Shown here piece after piece: positions 12,601 to 24,600 of a stretch of 64,000 bases of DNA; the stretch's first letter is position 1; each line of letters opens with the position of its first letter. The notes beneath the pieces were generated by a model. That model did no database searches. It was not told where the DNA came from and worked only from the letters and a program-made list of their open reading frames with translations. Location: contig VWZF01003190.1 of the NCBI GenBank assembly GCA_013396755.1, positions 2,409,050 through 2,473,049 of the forward strand, in the 5' to 3' direction. The translations under genes and the position numbers were made by a program. Source of the DNA: Sclerurus mexicanus. Lineage: Eukaryota; Chordata; Aves; Passeriformes; Furnariidae.

Positions 12601-15600
12601 TGCTTGATCAGACTTCAATAACTAGAAGAGAAATTAGTAGGTTATCAAGTGAGCCCTTGCTGAGGAGGTTGATGTAAAATCTGACTCTTGAGTGGAAAGG
12701 CTATAGAAATAGCGCTGAGAGTATTTCCTAATGAATACAACTGGGTATTAACCTTTCTGGTTATTTGAACAGTTTTGCTCCAACTTTACAGTAACAAGCT
12801 TAATGAGAAAATTCATTTTCACACAAGCTTTGCCCCCTCTATACAAAATAGATTAAAGGTGAAGTTGCACATTATGGCTGAGCTGGTCTAGCTGGCTTAT
12901 TGCTGCCAAAAAGGAAATGTCTTGACTTCTCCTTTGTGCTCATCTGATCCCATGGCGGGATAATTCACTTTATTAATCTTGCATTTAAAAAAAAATCCCT
13001 TTTTGTTTTGCCTTGTTTTGTGTTTGACTGCCACGTAGGTTTTCTAGCAGTTTAATGAGGTGGCTCAGTCCACTGCAGGATCAGAAAGGAACACCAGAGA
13101 AGCCACCCTCCCTGTGGCTGGGAGGGGAGTTCACATTGAGGAGAGAGCATTGCACTAAATTCTTAGACTGGCTCAAGCCATAACATATAACTTTACCTTC
13201 AAAGTTCTTACATGTATTTCTCCAGTCACACTATTCATTGGAAAAAGAAAGGATGAGAATTACATGTATGAAAGGCACTTGTCCATGTAGAGAATGAGTC
13301 CAGTGAACAAATATTTTGGTCAACAAAACAAGGAATCAAACTAACTTTTCTGCCACCACTATGTGTGGCCTATAATGTAGAAGCAGTCAGCTGCTGCCAA
13401 AGTTTGTATGGGAAGCAAACAAACTGTGAATCTCACGGGAATGAATCATGTCTGTGAGCACCTGTATTGTGCAGGATGCTACAGCAAGTGATATCACTGT
13501 ACATAATTGTTGGAAAAATAACACTAACAGTTAACTTTTTATTTTTAGCAAAATGGATGTTTTATTAAGCTCTGTTTTTGCCCATGGCTGTTACATAAAA
13601 ACTGGAAATGTAATTGCTACAAGCTGTTTATTTAGAGTCTGCTGGACTGTTTATTTGAAAGTAATTTTTATAATAAATATCCAGTACGACATAGTTAAAA
13701 TTTTTCTAGAACTTAAAATCCTTTGTGTTCTTCATTGTTGTATTATCTTTGTCATGTCAGGCTTTAAAACATTTAATGTTATTGGCTGTGCATAATAGAG
13801 CCTTTGTTTTATTCTCAACAGAACTATTTTTACCTTGTTTGTGACTACAAGGCTAGTAAGAATGGTTTCCTGCATTTTGCAGTCTCCCTTCATCCAAAAT
13901 GAGAGTAAGGGGAATAGTACTGAAATGAAAATAACTTTACATTTGCTTAGATTATTCAAAGCTTAATGTTGCAACAAAACACATGAAGAATTGGCCATAA
14001 AACTGACAGCACTAACAGTAATGAGGAGAGATCTGTTTGAAGGCACAGAAAAGAGTAGGACTTGGGAGAGACTAAAATAAATCGGGGGAGGCATCACAGC
14101 ATCATTGTATCCTGCTGACTGCACATTATTTTTTGTTTTGTTTTGTATAAGTTAGAAAAAAAGAAGCAATTAAAAACTCTTTGTAGCCTTCTATATCAAA
14201 GACTAGACATGTACATCACCACAGATTTTCGTGTTTCATTGATGTTGAAAGTATGAACTGAGGAGTCAGGAAGACATGAAACTAAGAAGCTTTTCTGAGT
14301 TTTGTTTAAAGTGACTAGTAGACTTCCAAGATTTGGTATACATATTTTTTTACAGTTTGTTAAACCCCTTCTATGCTATATGTTCTAAGAATTTTTTTAA
14401 TACATGTTGACATTCAGATTTTTTTGGGCTACAGAAAATCTTGACTGCAAAAGAGGACATAAATGCCCTCCACAAAAGGAGTATAATTTTTATTTTGAAA
14501 GGGAGTAGGTGTGGAAATGCTATTTTAAAATAAATGATAAGAAGATTCCTGTAATATGAAGTTAGCTAATGTTATACCTGGTCTGCAGAACTTGAGATAG
14601 ATGAAGTGCTGCTGTGAGGGGAAGTGCCCAGAGAATGGTTTGCAACTTCTGGCACTTCTAGAAAAGAGAAAGAACAGCATGTGTAAGGTCTTCAAAGTAT
14701 GTTTGTTATGATATAAGAAATCAATTTGTTACAAGGACTTTGGAAGACCTGATGTGAGCATCTACAGGCCTTTCTGTCTGATTCCACAGAACAGAAGGCC
14801 CCAGGAGAGAATTTGAAGGAAATAATGTTAAGATTTGGAGGTAAAAGTACAACTAGCAAGAAAAAATCTGAAACATACCCAAGCAGATAAAATGTTACAG
14901 CTCTTTCATAAAATAACAGAAGGGAATATGACACTGTACTTACTCTGGACTTCAGTGGAGCATTTGATACTGTGCCATATGGGAAGGAAGTACTTTTAAT
15001 GAAGAAGATGAAAGTTAGCTCTAGGCTTGTATGGGGGCAAAGAAAATATGGCAGGTTATGCTGAGGGGACATTAGTGGTTAGAGGCCAGTTGTATGTGTG
15101 AGAAAGTTGTTATTGGACCTGGCACAGAAGATGATTATGTTAAAGAAAGTTTACTAATGACAGCATCACTTAGCACCAGATAACCTCAAAGAATAGTTAC
15201 ACTTCAGGGAGCAGTAAGAATTTATGCTTCAAGTTGAAGCACATCAGTTGTGTAACAGGAGCAGACCAACTTAAGAGCATCAGTCAATTTCATTAATGTG
15301 AACCATTATTATGCCTCCACAGCATAGGACATATAATTGTACCATACATCAAGCAAACATTTCCAGGAAATAAATGCACTGACAACAGCATATAAGTTCA
15401 AGCTACACCAAATGCAGATTTCTATGTGCAATTCTCACCATCCATGTGAAAGATATGTTGAGGCTGAATATGTGGAGAAAAGGGCTTATAGGAAGGTCAG
15501 ACAAGTGTCTGCTAACAAGAGACTGGAAAAATTTTAAATCTGATATACACTTCTGTGAAAATAGAGCTAATATACATATTACTTTATTTGTTTTAACTGT

Positions 15601-18600
15601 GAACTGAAACAAAGTCCCTCTTGGAAAGCACTACTTACAGAAGAGCTTTAGCATTTACCATTATAAAAATACTTTTTGTTTTGTTTTTCCCCTCCTGTGG
15701 AAAAAGAATAAATTGGAGGCAATAATAATCTGTCTGTCTTCTGGGCAACAGAAGCCTGGAACAGCCCAGATATGTTATATTTAGGATTCTTTTGTGGCAA
15801 GGAAGATTGATGGAATCTTTATTATGATGGGAAATGACCCAAACTGCCTTTGGTAGAAATTTCCAATAGTCATAAATGGAAACGAAGCACCCAATTTCCA
15901 TCAATAACCCTGACATATTCCCTTAATTTCACTAGCTGAGCTAAGACCCTGGATACTTGATCTCCTCTTTGCATGCATAACAGATACATTAATTCCAAAG
16001 TAGTTAATAGGTGTGGCATTTTGAAATAATCTTAAGTCAAAGATTAATTTAAAATTACAAGTTAATCACATTTTAATTCAAAAACTGAATTATACTTACT
16101 TGGCAGAATTGAGGACTTCTGGAGCAGGGGCCTGAAATAAATATCAAGATATTACAGAAAGTAATCTGGAGATCTACCTTGTTCTGATATTATGAAAATT
16201 GTGTATTTGAAGCATGCAGTGATAGAATGTATTCCATCTCACCCATTTGTCCATTGAGAAATAAGGGCCTGATACAGATATTTAAAAAATTATATCCGAC
16301 TAGTACTGAAAATCAGGAATTAAACATGGTTTAAATCTCCATCACCTTATGAGAGATTATATCCTCCCATCCTTTTGTTGATGGTTATAGCATTTGGATG
16401 CATTCATTTGCCATGTTTTTGGTGGTTTTTTTGCTACTATGAGTCTTCAGGAACCACAAATCTCAAAAAACAACAGAAGGCTACAGTGCTTCCCTTTGAG
16501 CCTCTCACAGCTGTGTGCAGACCAAGCAGTAGGTGCTGGTGCATCGAAATATTCAAAAGATGATGGAAAGGGATCTTACTTTTGGGGAACACTTGGAAGG
16601 GGTGGAAGTGGAAGCTCTTGGTTGGAACCTCGTCGTCTTTCTGCTGCTGTAGGTTTTTCTGTAGTGTGGGAAAACAAATACTCGAGTCAAGATTTATTCA
16701 GAAACATACTGTCCCAGATAAGAGAGTCCCAGTAGCTGAAGGAAAGTTTCACTTACTATAACTTTTGGGGTTTTTCCTTACATGGCAGCTTGCCATTGTG
16801 CTGCTTTCTTTGTTAACTAGAGGCATACCACCAAATTTCTAGGCAAATAGCTGTGCTCTGAGTGCCTGCAGGGGCTCAGTGGGAGACTTGCCTTCTGTGA
16901 GAAGGCGAGCTGTGTGACACAGGGGGAGGACTCTGGGGCTGCCTGCAGGAGCACGTCTGGCTGGCTGCATCTCACCCTTGTGTCAGACAGCAGCTCCTGC
17001 TGAACTTGTGCCTGGAGGAGCAGAGGCGTCCCGCGTTTTGTGCCTGTGCCAGGAGCCGGCTCCGTGTGAGGTGGCTCTGGCTGAGCTCTATGATGTGCTT
17101 GCCCGTCACCTCCCTTCCCCCTTCACCACTTAGAGGGCTGTGTGGCACAGCGCTGGTCCATTATTGTCCTCCATAACCCTGCCAGTAATCTCAATAGTTT
17201 CACTGTGACTGATTTTAGAGAACAATGATATTCAGTGCAACTAAGGCTGGCCAGATCCAGTCTGAAACTGCTAAAACCAAACACCCCTCCAAGACCTAGC
17301 CTAAGTTGAATGTGGTGTTCTTTCATGTTTTTAATAAGAAGGACATTTAATTCTGATAAATGTCAACTTTTTCACAGTATTGGAGATAATTTACCTTCAT
17401 TTGCAGTTAAGTTCTCTCTGGAAGGTAAACATGGCTTCTGCAATAAAACAGAAGGACACCAAGTATTAAATGGCATGTCACTTGCAGAGCAAATGTTTAT
17501 CTTTTTATACTTTTTGTGAACTAGTTTACATTTAGAATTGACAACATCCTGGATGAACTAAGAGGCAGAAAAGGCCATTTTGTGAAGAGCCTCTTGATTG
17601 TACAACCTTGAAGCTTGGGATTTTGCAAAGTAGATTTGGAAAGAATCCCAGTTTGTGAGTATAAATAGATGGACAAAAAGTAAAATTTGGAGATGCGTGG
17701 GGCTGGTTTTTTCCCACTTCCATTGTTAAGTTTATGGTGTAACAGATGTTCCATTCTTATCTCAGGCCCAAAAATGAAGAGTCTATTCCAAATACTTGTG
17801 AATCAAAATTTGATTTTGACCTTTACTGAGCTATGCTCACAAATGTCTGAACACATTTCTTTTTACTCAAACTGTCAGTTTAGCTCACAGTAAAAGCTCA
17901 ACCAACCTTCCAGTTTCAATTTTTTTGTCTCATTTTGAAACAATTATAATAAACTGCCAATTTTGAAACATTTTTCAAATAAATTTCTTTGAACATTTCA
18001 ACCAGTCCTCTTACTTTCTCCCACAAGAGATTTTGGGCTATTTTCATAATGATTAAATACTTACTGAAAAAGCTCTGACAAATTCTGGTAAAGTTCTGAT
18101 CATTTCTTGAGCTGTCATTCTTACAGTGAACTCATGTTCCCCATAGGCAGACCTGCGTATTTCTTGGAATACTTTTGAATGGCCTGTGTTCCCACTTCTT
18201 TCTCATTTATTCAGTTCTTGCACTGTGTTTATTGTTACATCCTAGAGTATTGAATCCAAACATCCCTTTAATCAAAATACTTTTCCACTTGGGCTTCCTC
18301 ACTGCTTTTAGTTCATGTAATGGCACCCAGATATTTCTTTTCTTTATAACTCTCTCTTTCCCCTAGTCTTTTTATGCATGTATGTTGTACCCAAACTTAT
18401 GATAAAATTAAGCTTTACAATAAGTTAAAAATTTAACAAAATTAGTGTTTGATAACTCAATTAGAAGTCAACTTACTGGTGAATTTACCACATTAGAAGC
18501 TTTCTTGCTGAAGATTGGAGGAAAAAAGGAAAAGAAAAACAAGAGTATGGTTACTTAGCAGATACATGAATTCATTCAGCAAATGAATGAAACTAAGCAT

Positions 18601-21600
18601 CAATTCTATTAATTCCCAAGATATTTCTGTCTAAGATTGGATGCATGAGATAGCTGTAGGAGTTAGAAACAAACAAGAATAAGAAAAGAATGTGGGTATC
18701 AGATGTAATGTGGGTATTTGGGAAAGATACTTATGCAAGGAAGCTACACTCTGTCCAATACTTGAGATGACGACTTGGGTGGAGCAGAAGAACTTTAATG
18801 AAAAACACAACTTTCTGTGTTTATAGGCTTGCATACGCTAGTGTTGCAGTATGAAACTAAATTAAGCAAGCCAGCATCTGCCATCAGTGGCAGGCAGTGA
18901 AGGGCTACGCCATGCACACAGTATTCCTGTAGCAATAAAAAAATATTAGCTTGCCCTTACCTCATTAGGATATCTGTCTCGAACAGCAATAAAAATTATT
19001 CCTGAAGTTCAATTACCACAGGCAAGGACAGGAGTTAGCTCCTAATACACCTATTAAAGCCCTTCCCATCAAAAAAGTAGTTTTATTATTTTTTTACTCA
19101 CAGGCCCCTTGGTAATGGAGATGGAGCTGCTCCAGTGGGAAATCTGGATTCCTGTGTGTTACTGGACCTCTGACCTAGAGATGCAAACAACATATTAAGT
19201 GTGCAATGTTAGCTGTATCTGAACAGTGGATTTTCCTCACTGCTACTTTAGTGTTAATGTCATAAAAGTAAAAAATATCCACTGGTTTAATTTTCGTCTT
19301 AACATGTTTTTACTCTGAATATACTAGAAAACAGTTCAGTAACACTTCTTGCTTATTGCTGACCATTACAGATAAAATTTACACTGACACACTACACTGC
19401 ATTGTATATTAAGATCACTAGTGACATACTAATCCCTCTCATGTTGCCACATTTTCAATGTGGAATACTTACTTTCATCATTATTGTTTGCTTCATGGTC
19501 CTGTAATGAAAAAATAGGTTAGATTTGATATGAAGAAACTAAAAAAGGAATTATTGTGTTCAGGTTTGAGTCCTTCACTACAAGAAGGACATTGAGGTGC
19601 TGAAGCATGTCCAGAGAAAGGCAATGGAACTAGTGAAGGATCTGGAACACAGGTCTTGTGAAGGGTGACTGAGGGAGTTGGGGTTGTTTAGCCTTGAGAA
19701 AAGGAGGCCTGGGGGAACCTTGTCATTCTCTACAACTACCTAGAGTAGGTTGTAGCCAGGTCGGGGGCAGTCTGTTCTCCCAGGTAACAAATGACAGGAC
19801 AAAAGGAAATGCCTCAAATTGCACCAGTGGAGGTTTAGAATAGATAATAGAAAAAATTTCTCCACTGAAAGGGTGGTCAGGCCTTGGAACAGGCTGCCCA
19901 GGAGAAAGTGGTGGAGTCACCATCCCTGGAAATGTTCAAAAGGTATGTGGATATGGCACTTGGGGATATTCTTTAGTGGTGAACACGGTGAGGCTGCATT
20001 CACAGTTGGACTCCATCTTAGAGGTCTTTTCCAACCTTAATGATTTTTTGATGAGAAGTGCATCAATAATCAATATGGTTTTGGTATCTGTAGTAATTTT
20101 TAAATAAATATTTTTACAGAATGCATATTGTATCCAGAATACTTTTAATCAGCTTTTGTGATATAATTTGAAAAAAGTTAAGCAAACATCAAATTTTGAA
20201 CTTTATAATAATCTTGAGATTGCCTGTAACATGGAGAAATTTGGGCCTGAATTCTGCAGTGAGACCTTTTTGTTAGTGTTTAATTTCTGAGCTAGAAGAC
20301 AGAATTTTGCAGCAGATTTGAATATACTAAAAACTCATCTTTCACTGAATGGAGGTAAATTGAGTAGATTGCCTTTTCCCCATGCTAGAATTGAAGTGAT
20401 CCAACTAATTTCCTGCTTTCTTTTGGAGATGCTTACTTTTTGGCTCTCACTTCTTGTCTTTTAGGGAATCACACTCCCATATGATAAGTACCTTTCAAAG
20501 AGGCACCAGTTATTAATTTGTCCATCTTCATCGACTTGGTTAATGGCTTTTCACTAATGCTGGTCACAAATGTATCCATTCTCTGGTTGGAGAGGTGTAA
20601 TCCATCATCCAACAGTTGGGGAAGTGAAATGTAGAAAAATTATTCTCCCAGCCAGCCCAGGCCTTTGAGAGGAACAAGGGTTACAGTTCTGTGCACGTGA
20701 TCAGCCTGGTTAGTGTTGACAGTGGATTGAATGGGAGCAGTTAACAGATGCCTCAGTTATTGTTTTGCTTTGTCAGCGTGCCTAGGCAGGGATGGAAAAG
20801 CACAAAGCAACATTGGACAAACATCACGCTCATTACCATGTTTTTGTTTAAAACTGTAAGGGCCGACTGCTTACACAACAAGCAAAGACCCCAAAATTTG
20901 GACTGCATTGGGTAACTCATTCCTAAGCTGATTCTTGTGACAAATTGGCTACTGCAAGTACCCATGAGCTGAATACAGCCCATGGTACAGATAAGTGTTT
21001 GTTTGGGAGCTTCATCCTTGGAGATGTAACTAAGTCGGTGTGTGGCTCCAGCAGAAGGATAGTCTCTTTTTATTCTCTGCAAAGCTAGGACAATATCCAT
21101 CTCAGAGCTAAGCTCTGAGGATGCACAAATGGAGAGGTTTCAGTTGCAATATGGCACTTGAGCCTATTCTGAAGCAGAAGCAGTATACTTAGTGCTGCTC
21201 AGATAGAGGAATTTCTGTCCAAAACTATCCCTTCAGAAGCACTTTTTTCCTAATCTTGTATTGGTAAGAAAAGCTGAGAAACTGCTTCATGAAAGAGAAA
21301 TCCTGAATTTGGCACCACTTGGGAATTGTTCAGCATCCCACAGGATACAGATCTAAATGGGAAAAATTTGTGATGGGGTGGAAGGAAAACTAAAATGCTT
21401 GTATTGTTGTATGTACAAAATACTTGGTATATACAGAAAGTGAAAATAAGAGTATAAGATGTTCATATTACACCTACACTATGTTACCATAACATCTAAT
21501 CCTGTGGTATGATCCCAAATTCCTGATTTTAAGTGTCCAATTTCTCTATATAGCTATTGGTAAACTGATTATTTCTTAAGGACAATTCAGAGCATTAGGC

Positions 21601-24600
21601 CAGGACAGAGTTTGATGCACATGGCTTTTGGCACAGATACTGATGCATTACTGACATCCTGGTTCTTGATAGTTGGTTCCTCATGCACACCCTCTCGTGC
21701 TGGCAAAACTGTGAGTAGAGCTATGATGCAAACAATTTATGGAACTAATCATCCAACCTATGCATTTGTGTCTGCTCATTTCTCCACTCAGCAAGTTTCC
21801 AAGTAGTTTGCTTCAAAAAACCTTTGTTCCAGCACAGTGAAAGGGACAGACTGGGGACAAGAGTAGAGGGAGAAGAGAATTGACTGAAACACAGCCTCAG
21901 GAACACAAAGCTTGTAATTAGTGCTTCACGGACTGCATTTTCTAGTGATGCTGGTTATTCAGACTACCCAGTCTGACATTTTAGAAGGCTTCCATTTTCA
22001 GAAAGCATTAATCATTCACCATCTGAGAGGAATGAGGCTCATGGAAGGTACTTCAGATTGGGCAAAAATCGCCCTTTGCTACTTAATGTTCCTGGGATTC
22101 AGCTGGTATTTTGTAGTACAAGAAATTATTTTGTGGACTGAGAAATACATCCCTTAAAACATTTGAACTTTTCTTTGGATCAGTACAGATGTCCAATGCT
22201 CTTTTGTCCAAAAGAGTAATACTGACAATGACAATATTAGATGAATCTGACATTGAGTCATCTGTTTCTATTATTTAATCGAGATAGTAGAAAGCATCCA
22301 TCTATTTATACATAAGACACAGGACAGCCCAAGTTTAACAGTGGCCCATTGATTACTCACTGTTTTTAGATGAAGACGACTTCTGGGAAGAGGCAAAATA
22401 TTTCTGAAAAACATACACAATAAATTGAGTAGGTTTTATTTATTTATTTTTATTTAGCTCAGGTATGCTTTTTAAGATCTAGAGAGAAGAAGGTCTGCTG
22501 AAAATTGATTTAATTTCACCTATATACTGCTGCAGTGGCTGTGGTGATGCTCTGCCCTTGGTGTGAACTACTCTAGAAGAGCTTCTGTCCTGGACCTCAG
22601 GTCCCCTGTGACTGTGCAGGACCTCACCAAACTCCAAAACACACGTAGAGTTGTGGGTGCCACCTGCTCTTCCTGGGACATGTTACCTATTTTGTAAAAC
22701 AATGTCCTAGGGAGGAGACAGTGTTAAGAAGCAGCTTCCTACACTTCGGGCAACACAGGAGTGAAGTAGGCTGCATACTCAAGCGTCGTTTTTCTCTTTT
22801 CCTCCAGAGACTCAGAATATAAATAGTGGATTTGCCATGTCCAGTTTCTTCACAAGCAATCCTGTGCCCCTGCAAAAATATTGCTTTTGCAAGGATGCAG
22901 AGATGGCTGATATGACTTTAAACTGGCTTGCAGAGATATTTTATCCCTGCACTGGATCCCTAAATGGATATTCCAGAAAATGCTATCCATTTGGCAAACT
23001 GGCTTGACTGCAGAAGTTCACAAGGAAATGAGAGCATTCAGTTCTCACTTTGTCCCAACATCCCCAGCTACATGAGTGTTCTAACAATTGTTTGTTTTCT
23101 GAAGGCTACACATTAGAGAGGAAAACATTTTTTCTCTACTAATATTTCCTATGGATCTAAGCTGCTGTTGACTTACCTGGAGGTTTCCTGCTTAGGTGAC
23201 TCTCTGGTCATGCTCTGCATGTGGGACTGCTCCGTATTCTGAGCAGTCATAGACAGAAGTGGCTTGGTGAACCTTGTAATCAAACATGCATTAAGAAAGG
23301 AAAATTAACAATCCTGAATACAAATAAAACCTCTCCCACCCTACCACCTCGAAATTCTAAAAAGTACCCTTAAGACGTATTTTTTTAATACATGTTGCAT
23401 TTACGTTATTGAAATTAACACAGAAGTGGTTGATAATCTTTGTATAGATAATCTAAAGAGATATTTACTGTATGTATATATTCTAGAGAAAGAATTATCA
23501 AGCATGTAGTATCTAGATGAGAAAATATATTTTCTGATAAGTCTTTAATAATGCACAAACATTCACAGCAATGGGTTACCTGGTCACTGGTGGTGGTGAA
23601 GGTTTTTCCTGTAAGAAAAAATGCACTGAATTTTTTGGTCACTTTTTGATTTCATAAACTACATTTGTATGATCCTATTTATGTTACCACATCAAGATAT
23701 TATTTTTGCACTGTGGTATAGATTTCTACTAGAGCTCTGTCTGGTAATCTGCACTAGGATGGGCGAGGCAAGAACTCAACCCAGCAAATGTGCTTTGGCC
23801 ATATGTTATGTCAGTACCAGAAAGTGGGAAGAAAATTACTATGTCAGAACTGTCATTGCTCCTCTGCTGCAGTTCTGCTTCTGAGAAGCGTTCCCTTAGG
23901 CTGCTGCTTCCCAGACTGGATAACTATCACACAGAACTGGCAAATTTCTGCCCTTTCCCATTTTCTCTGTTCTGCAGACGTTTAGGATTGATCTGCCAGC
24001 TTTTCTGAGAAGGGAGTGTCACTAAGCTTTAAGTGCAGAGAGAGATTTGTTCCCATTCTTCCCCTTTGAAAGGCTGATAATGTTTCACAATCACATTTGT
24101 ACCCTGCCTGAGGGCAGTGCGAGTCATACTGTAGGAAAGGCCTCACCTCTTCTTCAGGAACCTCGTAGACTTCTGTAGGACAGGGAGGCAAAAAGATGTG
24201 TTACAAGAAAAACCGATCAGAATTTATATCAGTTGTACTTCTGACTCTAGAAAAATAACTTGGAGAATCTGCTCCGAACTTGATTCTGCCTCTAAAACCC
24301 TGGAGTAGCAACAGCCCCGGTCTTCTAGTAGGAACTTGAGGAAGTGTCCCAGGAATTCTGATAAACAGTCATTGTACTATGACGTTCTACCTCCCACCCC
24401 CCCTTTTTTTNGGGTTGTGAAAACCTGGAAAAAACGTGTTAACACACCTGTGCTAGCATTTAGCCTTCAGCCTTCCCTTGACTCTCAGGCAGGAAGAGAT
24501 CAGGTGAATCATAAACACAAGCTGGTGCATTTGTGTGGCCAGCATCCACCCCTGAGCTCTGACACACAGGTGTGTTTTAATTCACAGACATTAAGAGAAA

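Larger units (their letters stand above)
9642..16579 (-). other. BLNK introns 17-21
   Basis: Introns of 448 bp to about 2.5 kb between the SH2 and linker exons. The sequence is AT-rich. A purine-rich stretch lies near 12350-12620, and a possible LINE reverse-transcriptase remnant near 14930-15075 is described separately. No further exon with good splice sites and coding similarity was seen. Confidence 0.6.
16659..19101 (-). other. BLNK introns 14-16
   Basis: Three introns (736, 1039 and 594 bp) around micro-exons 15 and 16. A GC-richer patch lies at about 16850-17120. A 49-codon open stretch followed by a good donor (18053-18202, minus) is noted as a finding. Nothing else is recognised. Confidence 0.55.

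Noticed and set aside
14692..15072. 126-codon minus-strand frame
   Set aside because: It runs on the strand opposite to the LINE reverse-transcriptase-like motif and has no recognisable similarity; most likely chance.
16394..16735. 113-codon + strand frame
   Set aside because: It is the antisense shadow of BLNK coding exon 17.
16731..16840. Alternative candidate exons with plausible splice sites between BLNK exons 16 and 17
   Set aside because: Lengths and frames do not provide the phase needed before exon 17, and the translations do not resemble BLNK, whereas 17395-17437 does both.
23982..24191. 69-codon minus frame containing the exon 9 sequence
   Set aside because: Only 26 nt of it (24147-24172) is bounded by a proper acceptor and donor; the rest is intron read-through.
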